From contig DYJD01000030.1 of assembly GCA_020723325.1 (NCBI GenBank), positions 1 through 64,000 on the forward strand: 64,000 nucleotides of DNA. The letters run 5' to 3'. The notes beneath the pieces were generated by a model. That model had not been told where the DNA came from. It made no database searches and was given only the letters and a program-made list of their open reading frames with translations. Of the stretch, positions 37,956 to 46,963 are shown in pieces. The translations under genes and the position numbers were made by a program. Numbering within the stretch: position 1 is the first letter of the stretch; the number at the start of each line of letters is the position of its first letter. The stretch comes from Desulfosudis oleivorans. Its GTDB lineage: Bacteria; Desulfobacterota; Desulfobacteria; Desulfobacterales; SURF-7.

Positions 37956-37997
37956 CGACCATCCCTCTGTCCTCCGGAGTCAATGCCCTCCGGACCC
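37918..37997 (-). promoter_or_regulatory. Attenuator-type leader upstream of nhaA
   Basis: Transcribed from right to left, the leader first forms the hairpin TCCGGAG-N8-CTCCGGA (37994-37973). A segment GGATGG (37964-37959) follows that can pair with CCATCC (37950-37945), the 5' arm of the terminator just downstream. Two exclusive stems before a Na+/H+ antiporter gene suggest a riboswitch or attenuator. Lithium-sensing nhaA-I and nhaA-II RNAs are known at such sites; I cannot confirm a match to either. Confidence 0.55.
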
Positions 37998-38088
37998 TGA
38001 GAAAGATAATTTTTTTAGATTATTGAAACCATACAAGCCTTTAACCTAAAAATCAACCGCAAAATAAATGGTTACAGCATGGGAAAAA

Positions 38089-38111
38089 CCCGATACCGAT
38101 GCCGATGCCGG
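38089..38111 (-). repeat. Single degenerate hexamer-repeat arm
   Basis: CCCGATACCGATGCCGATGCCGG repeats the CCGATA/CCGATG unit of the dispersed repeat family but has no inverted partner nearby. It lies in the gap 37998-38201 between the nhaA leader and the lipoprotein gene. Confidence 0.6.
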
Positions 38112-38201
38112 CTCTTGATATTTGCTGCAAAAACGCTAATAATATTATTATGGTCATATTCGAAATCCAAATAACATGATCAAACAATCCAAGCGGTGCA
38201 T

Positions 38202-38693
38202 ATGATACGGCTTCGATTCTGCAAAAATTTCCGTGCATTCCCGGTTCTTCTTTTTACTTTCGTTTTATTGGCATTCGGTTGCGCAACCAATCGCCACAAT
38301 AGCCAGAATAACATCACCGGTAATTGGAAATGGACCCTGCGGGAAGGCAATACCACTGTTAAAGGGACCTCTCATTTTTACAATGACGGCAATCTGCGTC
38401 ATAACGGCAGCATTGTGGTGAGGATAGGCGACAAAATGGCCGTGTATGACTTCCGTGATTCCCTGAAATGGAAAATAGAAAACAATTATCTCATCGAACT
38501 ACCGGAGTCCATGCCGCAATTTTTCAATTTCCGAGGGGATCCCGAGGCTGTTGAAGCGGCACAAAACAATATCCGCCGCGATGAAGTCAAGGAAATAAAA
38601 TCCAAAATATTGCACTTATCCAAAGATAATTGTGTTTTGCTGATCGATCACGGCAATAACACACTGGAACTGATTCTGAGCCGGATAGACTAA
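38202..38693 (+). CDS. Small lipoprotein of unknown function
   Basis: 163 residues from the ATG at 38202. A hydrophobic leader with lipobox LAFGC is followed by an Asn-rich start and a beta-rich domain (NITGNWKWTLREGNTTVKG, FYNDGNLRHNGSIVV). The layout resembles lipocalin-like single-sheet lipoproteins, without a firm match. Probably attached to the outer membrane or periplasmic face. Its 3' end overlaps the convergent STAS gene by 4 nt. Confidence 0.72.
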   Translation: MIRLRFCKNFRAFPVLLFTFVLLAFGCATNRHNSQNNITGNWKWTLREGNTTVKGTSHFYNDGNLRHNGSIVVRIGDKMAVYDFRDSLKWKIENNYLIELPESMPQFFNFRGDPEAVEAAQNNIRRDEVKEIKSKILHLSKDNCVLLIDHGNNTLELILSRID

Positions 38694-39043
38694 TGGGAAG
38701 CAATGAAGCTTTCAAATGCTTGAATCCCTTCACCCACGGACGGCATTATCGGTAAAAAAGTGTCAAACCCGGAGATCTCAAACACTTCTTTAACATAATC
38801 CTGCATGGCGCAAAGCACCAGATGCCCTTCCGTCCGTTTCAGGTCCTTGGTGGCTTTTAAAATGATCCGCAGCCCGGCGCTGGAGATGTATTCCAGGTCT
38901 GAAAAATCCAGCAGAACCTTTTTGGCGCCGGCTTTGATGGCGCTGAAAATTTTATCCTCGAATGCGGTGGATGTATTGGAATCCAGCCGGCCCTGAATAC
39001 GGAAAATAACGATATCACTTTGTTTGGTTTCGGTGAGTTTCAT
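38690..39043 (-). CDS. STAS-domain anti-sigma factor antagonist
   Basis: 117 residues from the ATG at 39043 (AGGAGTACTG upstream). SpoIIAA-like: IVIFRIQGRLDSNTSTAFED, then LLDFSDLEYISSAGLRIILK, with Ser in the SSAG phospho-site. In partner switching the antagonist is phosphorylated by an RsbW-type kinase (the next gene upstream, 17 nt away) and reactivated by a SpoIIE/PP2C phosphatase, two of which lie at 43.2 and 49.4 kb. Confidence 0.9.
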   Translation of the reverse strand: MKLTETKQSDIVIFRIQGRLDSNTSTAFEDKIFSAIKAGAKKVLLDFSDLEYISSAGLRIILKATKDLKRTEGHLVLCAMQDYVKEVFEISGFDTFLPIMPSVGEGIQAFESFIASH

Positions 39044-39060
39044 CAGTACTCCTATCTTGT

Positions 39061-39540
39061 TCAATCCGCGCTTGTCTTTTTCATTCCGGCAGGCAGCTTC
39101 GGCCCCTCGCCGCAGGCTAGCCCGGCTAGGCATTTTTTCATTTCCAGAATATTCACTTTTCCACAACGCCGGTAAGCCAGATGATTCATCACATGCCGGA
39201 CCAGATGGATCCCCATCCCGCCGATGGCCCGCTCCGTAAGACAGCAGGTAAGATCCGGCGGAATACATGCAAGCGGATTGAAGGCGGTGCCGGTATCCTC
39301 CATTTTGATGAATAGGTCATCGGCCTTCAGTGTAATGGAAAAGCGCACAAAATGTTCGTTGCCTTCGGCGCACCCGTAAGAAACCAGATTTGTAAAGAGT
39401 TCATCCAGGGCCAGGTTGATTTCCAGGACCGATTTGGCAGGCAGCCCGGTCCGTCGGCCGAATTCCGTGATTTTCCGATGCAAGGCATCCAATTCCTTCA
39501 TCCGGCATTTTAATTTGAATGTCAAGGATTTGTCTTTCAT
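39061..39540 (-). CDS. RsbW/SpoIIAB-like anti-sigma factor kinase
   Basis: 159 residues, HATPase_c_2. N-box region NLALDELFTNLVSYG, then IKMEDTGTAFNPL (G1) and RAIGGMGIHLVRHVMN (G2). It would bind and phosphorylate the STAS partner encoded downstream. No sigma factor gene is adjacent, so the pair may regulate another output, as in many deltaproteobacteria. Confidence 0.88.
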   Translation of the reverse strand: MKDKSLTFKLKCRMKELDALHRKITEFGRRTGLPAKSVLEINLALDELFTNLVSYGCAEGNEHFVRFSITLKADDLFIKMEDTGTAFNPLACIPPDLTCCLTERAIGGMGIHLVRHVMNHLAYRRCGKVNILEMKKCLAGLACGEGPKLPAGMKKTSAD

Positions 39541-39611
39541 AACCCGGCATAACCCTTGTAGCGCATTTCAGCCACTTTCTATCCATGCTAATCGGCTATT
39601 ATTTTAGCCGC

Positions 39612-39800
39612 GATAATCAAATTCGAAATTCTAAAACCGAAATCCGAAACAATTTCAAAATTTCAATGACCCCAAAAAAGCAAAACAAAAAACAGCTATT
39701 CAATGGCCAAATCAATGTCGTGTTTGTTTTTTTAAATTTTAATGATTCGAATTTGTTTCGCATTTCGATATTCGAATTTCGGATTTTTTCTAACTGGCCA
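39612..39800. repeat. AT-rich imperfect long inverted repeat
   Basis: The left half (ATCAAATTCGAAATTCTAAA... through TTTCAAAATTTCAATGACC) and right half (...TTTTAATGATTCGAATTTG through CGATATTCGAATTTCGGATT) are partly complementary around a central A/C-rich segment. It looks like a MITE-type element and fills most of the gap 39541-39826. Confidence 0.6.
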
Positions 39801-39826
39801 TAACGTCAACCAAGACCGAATTATTC

Positions 39827-40354
39827 TTATACTAGAATCGCCCCCAGTTTACCGATACATGTTTCGCATTCATCCCCGTGTTCCACCAGGAAACGTTCCT
39901 CCCAGACCCGGATGCGATCGATCATGGCTTGAATCACCTTGGGTTTCAGTTCCGGAAAGCGCTCCATGGCCAGGATGAATTTATCGCGGGTGATCATTAA
40001 AAAGCTGAGATCCGAAACCGCCCGCAGGGTATACAACTGCCGCAGTTTTCCCAGAAGCGCCAGCCCGCCCAGAAAAACTCCGGGGCCGTATTCCCGCAGG
40101 GGTTTTTCCTTGCCATGAACATTGCGAAACAGGGCCGCGGTTCCCTTTATGATGTAAAAAGCCCGATCCATCTCTTCATATTCCTGGAAAAGGGTTTCTC
40201 CGGTTTTTACGCTTTCCCGGCTGCACAGATAAGCAAAGCCCTTAATCATCTCCAGGGGCATTTGCGAGAAAAAATTGATTCCCCGCAATACCGTGAGATT
40301 TTCCTGGAATTCACAGGCCCCGCAAAGCTCATTTTTTTCCATGGACGAGTTCAT
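39827..40354 (-). CDS. Cyclic-nucleotide-binding domain protein without HTH
   Basis: 175 residues. A Crp-like beta-roll (about 20-135) with SVKTGETLFQEYEEMDRAFY and PGVFLGGLALLGKLRQLYTL, then a helix. The C-terminal DNA-binding domain of Crp is absent. CGAC near the start and CETC near the end add cysteine pairs. It overlaps the preceding ABC transporter gene by 26 nt and may be a regulatory subunit of it or a sensor for it. Confidence 0.83.
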   Translation of the reverse strand: MNSSMEKNELCGACEFQENLTVLRGINFFSQMPLEMIKGFAYLCSRESVKTGETLFQEYEEMDRAFYIIKGTAALFRNVHGKEKPLREYGPGVFLGGLALLGKLRQLYTLRAVSDLSFLMITRDKFILAMERFPELKPKVIQAMIDRIRVWEERFLVEHGDECETCIGKLGAILV

Positions 40355-42839
40355 ACAGCACCCCGTGTTTCTTCAGAAGCTCTTCATAGGCTCCTATTTC
40401 AACAATTTTGCCTGCCTTCATGACAGCGATTTTATCATATCCCTTGACAATGTCCAGCCGGTGAGCCACGGAAATAACCGTGGTATTCCCCCGCAGACGG
40501 GTTTCGATCATATTTTGAATGCGCGCCTGGGATTTATTGTCCAAGGAAGCGGTGGCTTCATCCATGAGCAACACCTTGGGCTGTTTCAAGAGCACCCGGG
40601 CCACTGCCAACTTCTGCTTTTGCCCCCCGGAAAGATTCTCGCCCTTGCTTCCGACCATAAATTGCATGCCGATTTCGATCATCTGCTCCAGCAACCCCTC
40701 CTCAATCAACAGGTGGATGATATTCCGGCCGATTTTTTCCCGCACCCATGGGGCGCTGCTCTTGAGCTTGCCATAGAGGATGTTGCTTAAAATGCTCTCG
40801 GAAAAAATATAGGTGGATAGCCGATAGAAGATAAATTCATCCGGCCGCTTTTTGTCCGCCAAATGCCTGAACTGTTGCCGGCCCTCTAAAATCCTGGTTT
40901 GCAATGCCGTGGATAAGGCGACCATCTTGTGCTTACCCGGACAGAAACGCAGCCCCAGGGTCAGCAACCGCCTGCGTTCCGCCTCTGAAAAACGCGCTGA
41001 CGACCATTCTTTTACAGATCCGAACCAGTCCTTGTAGGTGCTGAATTCCTCCATCAGAATGGGACTCTGCTCAAAGAAAACCGCTTCCAGGGGAAAGTCG
41101 CCCAGGATATCCACGGTCTGCTTTGCAAGATCAAAGCCCAGGGAGATGAGGGGCTGGAGCAATCCCGCTCTTTCCAGGAATGAAATGAACAAAGGGTCAG
41201 CGGCAAGGGCGGCCGGGTCAAGGCGCCAGATACGGGAAGCGCCGAAGATCAGGTTCTCGGCCACGCTGGAATAATAAAGATAATGGTCTTCGCTGAAAAA
41301 TTCCACATGCTGGGCCAGGTTTTCCCCAAAATCCTTTTGAAAATTATGGCGGGTGCGGATCAGCAAAGGCACCATGCTGCCGTATTTATCCGTATCCAGC
41401 ACCGCATTCAGGCCGAAATTGAGCACATCCGTAAACAAACCCACTTGCTGCAACACCGCCGCCATCTGATCCAGATGGGGCGGCGGCCCGGGCGGCCCCT
41501 GGCCGTTCTCCTTGGCAGCCCAGGAATAGAGCAGGTTGTCCTGAATGGTTCCGTCAAAAATAAACGGCGCCTGGGAAATGATGCCGATATGGTCGATGAT
41601 CTCTTTTTTAGATAGATCCGCGATCTCCCGGCCGTCCAAGCGGGCATGACCGCCGGTATATTTGAACAATTGCCCGAGGCATTGAACCAATGTGCTCTTG
41701 CCGCTGCCGGAAAAACCCACCAGGGCCAGATGCTCGCCGGGATTGAGCTCAAAGGAAACATCATCCAACAGGCGCATGCCGTCGTCGGTTGTAAAGGAAA
41801 GCCGGTCCACTGTCAGGCGCCCTGCAAAGGTCTGCCCGGACTGCTCCAGGGGCAGCAATTGAAATTCAGGCGCCCCCCGGAAATACTCCATGGTTCGCCG
41901 GTAACGCACGGCCGCATCCTGATACACCTGGTAATAATCGATCAATTCCTTCCAGGGGTCGTAGAGTTTTTCCTGGGCGGACAGAAAAGCCACCAGGGCG
42001 CCCAATTCCAGCCGGCCCCGCATGGTCAGGTAGCCGCCGATGATGAAGATCAACAAGGGGCCGATGCTGCTAAACAGGTTGTTCAGGCTTTTTACCCCGT
42101 TCATAAACATATTCCAGACAATGCGGATGCGCTGCAGTTTGATCACTATTGCGGTGTATTTGCGGTTTTCAATGGTAAAGGCGCCGTTGGCCTGGATCTC
42201 CTGGATGCCGCTCACGGCCTCGGAGATCTTGCCGGAATATTCCCGGGATACGTCCACCCGCCGTTTGTTCTGGATATTGGCACCCCGCTGCACCAGGGGC
42301 ACCAGGATCAGCACCAGCGGATAAATGGAAAGGGAAATTGCGGCCAAAAGCGGATTCAACCAAAACAGATAACCGGCAAAAGCCAGCAAGGTCAAAACAT
42401 TGACAAGGGGCGTGGCCAAGGCCATGCCGGCGAAATTCCCGGCTGTACTGAGTTCGGTGAGCAGAAAGGAGACCACGGTGCCGGGCTGGGATTTGCGGAA
42501 AAAGATAAGGGGCAGAACCAGGATATGCTCGAACAGGGCCATGCGCATGTTTTTCAAGGCGCGTTCGCTGATGACCGCCTGCAATACGTTGATCAAATAT
42601 TTCATGATATTGGAAACGATGATGGCTGAAAGGTAAATTCCGCAATAATAGGCCAATAGGTCTATCTGTCGGAATTTAATGGCTTCGTTTACAATGCGTT
42701 TCTGCATTTCCAAAGGCACCACCCGGGCGGCCACGGCGATCATGATGACGCCGAACAACAGGGCCTGCAGTTTGCCGTTGGAGGCCAGGGCCCATGATGT
42801 CATGGATTTTTCATATACCGGGGTTTTCTTTTCAGCCAT
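40329..42839 (-). CDS. ABC exporter with greatly expanded nucleotide-binding domain
   Basis: 836 residues from the ATG at 42839 (GAAGAGGG upstream). The type-1 exporter membrane domain covers about 20-315. The NBD has Walker A GFSGSGKS at 375-382, Q-loop Gln423, signature LSGGQ at 736-740, Walker B VLLMDE at 756-761 and switch His793. The distance from Q-loop to signature is about 310 residues instead of 50-60. The extra 250 residues contain two further Q-loop/helical-subdomain-like units and a degenerate signature (ARFSEAERRRLLTLGLRF). The overlap with the cyclic-nucleotide-binding gene suggests a joint complex. Substrate unknown. Confidence 0.87.
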   Translation of the reverse strand: MAEKKTPVYEKSMTSWALASNGKLQALLFGVIMIAVAARVVPLEMQKRIVNEAIKFRQIDLLAYYCGIYLSAIIVSNIMKYLINVLQAVISERALKNMRMALFEHILVLPLIFFRKSQPGTVVSFLLTELSTAGNFAGMALATPLVNVLTLLAFAGYLFWLNPLLAAISLSIYPLVLILVPLVQRGANIQNKRRVDVSREYSGKISEAVSGIQEIQANGAFTIENRKYTAIVIKLQRIRIVWNMFMNGVKSLNNLFSSIGPLLIFIIGGYLTMRGRLELGALVAFLSAQEKLYDPWKELIDYYQVYQDAAVRYRRTMEYFRGAPEFQLLPLEQSGQTFAGRLTVDRLSFTTDDGMRLLDDVSFELNPGEHLALVGFSGSGKSTLVQCLGQLFKYTGGHARLDGREIADLSKKEIIDHIGIISQAPFIFDGTIQDNLLYSWAAKENGQGPPGPPPHLDQMAAVLQQVGLFTDVLNFGLNAVLDTDKYGSMVPLLIRTRHNFQKDFGENLAQHVEFFSEDHYLYYSSVAENLIFGASRIWRLDPAALAADPLFISFLERAGLLQPLISLGFDLAKQTVDILGDFPLEAVFFEQSPILMEEFSTYKDWFGSVKEWSSARFSEAERRRLLTLGLRFCPGKHKMVALSTALQTRILEGRQQFRHLADKKRPDEFIFYRLSTYIFSESILSNILYGKLKSSAPWVREKIGRNIIHLLIEEGLLEQMIEIGMQFMVGSKGENLSGGQKQKLAVARVLLKQPKVLLMDEATASLDNKSQARIQNMIETRLRGNTTVISVAHRLDIVKGYDKIAVMKAGKIVEIGAYEELLKKHGVLYELVHGKK

Positions 42840-42883
42840 GCAAACGGCCCTCTTCAAGGGGTGAACTATGGCAGGCGGTCAAG

Positions 42884-43057
42884 GCAATCGCATTTGGTTT
42901 TCGGGGTCGGGGTCGCTATCGGTATCGGGGTCGAATTGCTGACCGTTGAAACAAGCCAAGCCTCCTTCTGTCATGACCCGCTTGCTTTATCGGTGTATTG
43001 AAAAAGGGAATTGATTTCGATACCGATTCCGACCCCGATACCGACCCCGAAAAAACC
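42884..43057 (+). repeat. Complete hexamer-repeat inverted element (copy 1)
   Basis: The left arm CAATCGCATTTGG... runs into GGGGTCGGGGTCGCTATC and GGTATCGGGG. The right arm 43017-43057 reads TCGATACCGATTCC then CCGATACCGACCCCG. The interior of about 80 nt (ACAAGCCAAGCCTCC, CGCTTGCT, ATTGAAAAAGGGAATTG) matches the interior of the element at 63386-63548 in reverse orientation. It occupies the gap between the divergent ABC exporter and SpoIIE genes (42840-43196). Confidence 0.85.
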
Positions 43058-43196
43058 ACATGCACTCTCCTGCTGTTTGTCGAACCAGGCTACTCATTCC
43101 CGCCAAACTATGGTATTGAACGTATTATGCACCAAAGCGGCTGTTTGGACAAGCACAAGCATAGAAATACGCTGAATTCATTGAGGAGCAAACCCC

Positions 43197-45329
43197 ATGC
43201 GCTACCAGTGGAAGCTCTTGCTGTTGATGCTCACCGTTTCCATCCTGCCTTTGCTCATGATGCGCAGCGTGGGCCTGAACATGGTCCGCAAGATGGGCGA
43301 CAATTTTGCGGGACGTTCCTGTAAACTGCTCACTGAAAACGCCGAGCGCCAGCTTAAAAGCCTGGTGGATGACTATACCGCCCTCATTTGGCGGGGCCGG
43401 GAACTGTATGAGGCCGCCCTCATGTACCAGGCCGCGGCTGCGGAACAATGCCTTTCAGAACCGCCCCCTGCATCAGCCCCGATCTTTTTCACGGAAGATT
43501 TTGAGACTGGCAAAGGCCCGCCCCCAGGGGATGCGGAGCCTTCCTTGATCCATTTGCGATGGGAGCAAGACCGTCCTTCAGAGGCCCTTACCATATCTTA
43601 CGGCCACCAAGCGTTTAAACCTGCGCCGGGTCAAAATCGGGAAGCAGCCCTGCCCCAAGCCCGACGCCTTGCAGCCATGCTCCCCAATTATCAGCGCATA
43701 TACCGGTTGATGCAAGAGCGGCGCCTGTTTTGGCAGCATATCGCCCTTGCCGGCGGGCTCTTCAGCACCTATCCCGCCGCCGGCAGGCTGGCCGCCGACC
43801 TGGACCCCCGGGAACTTCCCTGGTATCAAGGAGCCCTGGAGCAATCCAAGGAAATCTGGACCGCCCCTTATGTGGATCCGGCCACTCATCAGATCGTGCT
43901 GGCAGTATCGACCCCTATTAAAACCCAGAGCGGAACCATACTCGGAGTGACCGCCCTGGTAATTCCAGCCAATTCGCTCTTGGAAAACGAACGCTTGTTG
44001 CAGAACATCCCGCCGGGGACACATTCTTTTATGACCTATCTTGCCCAGCGGCCGGATACCGGACAAAAAGGCCTGGCGGTTCTGTCCAGCAGCGGCAATA
44101 CTCCTCAAGCCAAACCGACCTTGATCCCGCTGATGAGCCGTTGGCTGACCTCGGATGATGCCGACCAATGGCAGGCTCTTTTGAATGATTGCACCATTGG
44201 CGTCAGCCGAATCCGCCGTCTCTCCTATGAAGGCCGGGATTGCATGTGGGCCTATGGCCCTTTGAGCAACCGTTCCCATTTGGTGCTCATTTCGCCCTAC
44301 GAAGAAATCCTGAAACCGGCCCATCTGTCCGACCAATATGTCAAGGCCCAGATCGACCGGGTTGTAACCATCACCGGTATTGTCATCCTCATCCTGGTAG
44401 GCATTGTCTTTTTTCTCTCCCTGACCTTTGCCCGCACTGTCACCAAACCCATCCGCACCCTGGAAAAGGGCGCCCTGCTGCTGGCCGAAGGCGATTTCAA
44501 TGCCAGGGTGGCCATCCACTCCAACGACGAGTTCGGTCGCATGGGCCAGGTGTTCAACCAGGTGGGGCCGCAATTGCAGGAACATTACCGCATGCGGCAT
44601 GCCCTGTCCTTGGCCATGGAGGTCCAGCAGAATCTGTTGCCCAAAACCCTGCCGGTCATCGCCGGACTGGATATTGCCGGCGCCAGTGTTTACTGCGACG
44701 AAACCGGGGGGGATTATTACGATTTTTTGACCAGGGACGACCAGCCAAAGTCTTTGGCGGTGGTGGTGGGGGATGTTTCCGGCCACGGTCTGCCTTCTGC
44801 CTTGCTGATGGCCGCGGCCCGGGCGCTTTTGCGGCAACGCTATGCCCTGGAAGGAACCTTGTCCCAGGTCATTACTGATGTGAACCGCATGTTTTCAAAA
44901 GATGTGGCAGACAGCGGCCGCTTCCTGACCCTGTTTTTTTGCGAAATCCGGCCTGGCAGCCGGTCCATCGCCTGGGTCAATGCCGGTCATGATCCGGCCC
45001 TGCTGTATGACGCCCCAACCGACCGGTTCGAGGAGTTGGCCGGCAAAAGCCTGCCCCTGGGTGTGAATGCAGCCGGTTTTTATCCTGAATCCAGCCGTTC
45101 CCTGGACAACGGCCGGCTCCTTGCCATTGGAACCGACGGAATCTGGGAAACCCGCAATCCGGCAGGGGAAATGTTCGGCAAGGAGCGCTTCAGAGCCCTC
45201 ATCCGCACCCATGCCCATTTCCCGGCCGACGCCATTTTACAGGCTATCATAGCCGCCGTTGATGAATTCCGTGGCCCCCAGTCAACTGAAGACGATATCA
45301 CCTTGATTGTCGTTAAGGCGTGTTGGTGA
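43197..45329 (+). CDS. SpoIIE-type PP2C phosphatase with Cache-like sensor and HAMP
   Basis: 710 residues. TM1 is at about 6-25, a large periplasmic sensor of about 350 residues follows (Cache-like, with DLDPRELPWYQGALE, IWTAPYVDPATHQIVLAVST), then TM2 at about 385-407, HAMP at 407-460 and a SpoIIE phosphatase at about 480-707 (LDIAGASVYCDETGGDYYDF, VGDVSGHGLPSALLM, GTDGIWETRN, EDDITLIVVK). It dephosphorylates STAS antagonists in response to a periplasmic signal. The last codons KACW differ from the duplicate copy (KVA), so its 3' end was rewritten at the island junction. GAGGAG precedes the ATG. Confidence 0.9.
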   Translation: MRYQWKLLLLMLTVSILPLLMMRSVGLNMVRKMGDNFAGRSCKLLTENAERQLKSLVDDYTALIWRGRELYEAALMYQAAAAEQCLSEPPPASAPIFFTEDFETGKGPPPGDAEPSLIHLRWEQDRPSEALTISYGHQAFKPAPGQNREAALPQARRLAAMLPNYQRIYRLMQERRLFWQHIALAGGLFSTYPAAGRLAADLDPRELPWYQGALEQSKEIWTAPYVDPATHQIVLAVSTPIKTQSGTILGVTALVIPANSLLENERLLQNIPPGTHSFMTYLAQRPDTGQKGLAVLSSSGNTPQAKPTLIPLMSRWLTSDDADQWQALLNDCTIGVSRIRRLSYEGRDCMWAYGPLSNRSHLVLISPYEEILKPAHLSDQYVKAQIDRVVTITGIVILILVGIVFFLSLTFARTVTKPIRTLEKGALLLAEGDFNARVAIHSNDEFGRMGQVFNQVGPQLQEHYRMRHALSLAMEVQQNLLPKTLPVIAGLDIAGASVYCDETGGDYYDFLTRDDQPKSLAVVVGDVSGHGLPSALLMAAARALLRQRYALEGTLSQVITDVNRMFSKDVADSGRFLTLFFCEIRPGSRSIAWVNAGHDPALLYDAPTDRFEELAGKSLPLGVNAAGFYPESSRSLDNGRLLAIGTDGIWETRNPAGEMFGKERFRALIRTHAHFPADAILQAIIAAVDEFRGPQSTEDDITLIVVKACW
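45017..45318 (+). repeat. Left 302-bp direct repeat bounding the island
   Basis: Aligns without gaps to 49122-49423. By hand count, there are 10 mismatches in the first 108 nt and none in the last 194 nt (45125-45318 versus 49230-49423). It is the 3' end of the SpoIIE phosphatase gene. Just after this block the two copies diverge completely. Confidence 0.95.
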
Positions 45330-45386
45330 TCAATCAGAGTCGGAGGCATTTTCGATCCTACCAAAGTGAGATTACGTGTATACTTA

Positions 45387-45560
45387 TCATATCAGCTTCG
45401 GCTGGAAAAAATACGGTCCTCTTTGCTGAGGTGTTTTTTGTCTTTGGAATTTTGGGGAGAAAAAGTTCGTTTTATGTGTAATGCCCAAGCCAGAGGCATA
45501 GATTAATCCGAAATTGTGCTCCAGGCCGAAACCTCGTGGGGTATGATAGGTCTTGGAGAA
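45387..45560 (-). pseudogene. Probable transposase C-terminal fragment
   Basis: A leftward frame reads KTYHTPRGFGLEHNFG, a pattern like the (R)G..LEHNFGHG block near the end of some DDE transposases, then runs into unrelated sequence and stops at 45387. It lies just inside the left island boundary. The remainder of the gap 45330-45952 is AT-rich and holds no credible gene; short frames near 45553-45753 lack support. Confidence 0.4.
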
Positions 45561-45952
45561 CAATCAAAAAAATTCATGCGTCAGCGATGTCTCACAACAT
45601 AACACCTTGAAAATAATTTTTATAAATGTTAAGAAGGATATAATCTCGAGGAACGAATTTTTCATCCCCCAAATGGTAAATTTTGAGGAATACTCTAACG
45701 GCTCGTGCTCATCGACATTACGTTCCTGGCCATATCTAGCATATCACACATAGCTGTCACAAAAGGGAATTATTGTTGAAGTTATCCAAAAACCACCAAT
45801 GATGGCCTCAATCGTTCTTTGAGGCGAAAAAGCGTTATTGGTCCGGATAATATATTTTTTTGGAATAATAATCTTCCAATATCAAACCGATAACTCTGGC
45901 GCCCCTGTAAAATCCTCGGCATTGTGGCACCTTTGGCATGGAGGCAGAACTG

Positions 45953-46963
45953 ATGCAAAAAATATTGATAGCTTTAATGATGATGGTTTTGGTTTTTTTA
46001 CAGGGTGGATGTCAGATGACACCTGCAAAAAATAATGCGCCTTATCATGAGATTGCTACAACAAATGCTCAAGTTGCAAAACCTATAAAGAGTCTCAAAG
46101 ACGATGCGACTGCTAATGAGATTGCTAAAACATATACGCAAATTGCTGAAACGATGAAGAGTCTTAAAGGCGATGCGACCGCTAATGAGATTGCTAAAAC
46201 ATATGAGCGAATTGCAGGGACGATAAAAGACCTTAATGATGATGTAACTGCCTTGGAGATTGCCAAGGTAACATACACACAAGTAGCTGAATCTGTAAAA
46301 GCACTTAATGATAATGCAACAGACAAGGAAAATGATCAGGTCACGTATTCACAAATCGTTGAATCAGTAAAAGCCCTTGATGATAAAGCAACTGTCCAAC
46401 AAATTGCTGATATGCTTACGTACTTAGAGGCTGTATATATAGCCGAGCAAGATCGCCCGAAGGTAGAAAATATTGAGACAAACCTTATTGGCCGCCTTCG
46501 TGCTAAAATCAAGCGTGAAATATCAATTCTTCACAATAGAGCACTTAAGGCTTCTTCTTACAGAGGGGGATATGCGATTGCGCGGGATGCTGGAGCAGTA
46601 CTCGCGCTGTACCCTCTCTCGGACGCTCCGGCTGTTATAAACGAGGCCGAAGAACTGTCGTTTAAACAAAACGAAGTGATGCGCCGTCTCGAATTGATTC
46701 GTAAGCAGCGATACAATCATTGGGCGGCAGGGCAGGCTGAGGAAGCCCTGAAAAAGCTTCGGGAAAAGGGTAAGGATGGCACGGAAGCCGGGATTGCCTA
46801 TCTGTGCGTCATTGAGCCTTCTCTGCTTGAATCTTCAGTTGCCTCGCTCTATTCTTACTGTGTGAATGAAATTATGGATAAGTACAAGAAGGATGAAAGG
46901 GCAAACGTGACGAAGAAACTTACAAACCCTTCAACCGTCCGACGCAGCCTGGAGGACTTCTGA
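45953..46963 (+). CDS. Repeat-containing lipoprotein (island)
   Basis: 336 residues from the ATG at 45953 (GGAGGCAGAACTG upstream). A signal peptide with lipobox LQGGC (Cys20, then Gln) sends it to a membrane, probably the outer one. Residues 33-150 are five tandem 23-24-residue units of the form EIAKTYTQIAETMKSLKDD, visible also in the DNA (46049-46402) with a 69-72-nt period and predicted to form a helical or coiled-coil rod. The C-terminal half is helical. Its stop overlaps the next ATG (TGATG), so the two are translationally coupled. AT-richer than neighbouring genes. No family recognised. Confidence 0.8.
   Translation: MQKILIALMMMVLVFLQGGCQMTPAKNNAPYHEIATTNAQVAKPIKSLKDDATANEIAKTYTQIAETMKSLKGDATANEIAKTYERIAGTIKDLNDDVTALEIAKVTYTQVAESVKALNDNATDKENDQVTYSQIVESVKALDDKATVQQIADMLTYLEAVYIAEQDRPKVENIETNLIGRLRAKIKREISILHNRALKASSYRGGYAIARDAGAVLALYPLSDAPAVINEAEELSFKQNEVMRRLELIRKQRYNHWAAGQAEEALKKLREKGKDGTEAGIAYLCVIEPSLLESSVASLYSYCVNEIMDKYKKDERANVTKKLTNPSTVRRSLEDF

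Noticed and set aside
41646-42629. 327-codon open frame opposite the ABC exporter
   Set aside because: Shadow frame, Gln/His/Gly-rich, no ribosome site.
43578-44837. 419-codon open frame antisense to the SpoIIE phosphatase gene
   Set aside because: Shadow of an intact, well-supported gene on the other strand; no domain.
45553-45753. 66-codon open frame in the island's left part
   Set aside because: No ribosome site and no similarity; AT-rich sequence gives such frames by chance.
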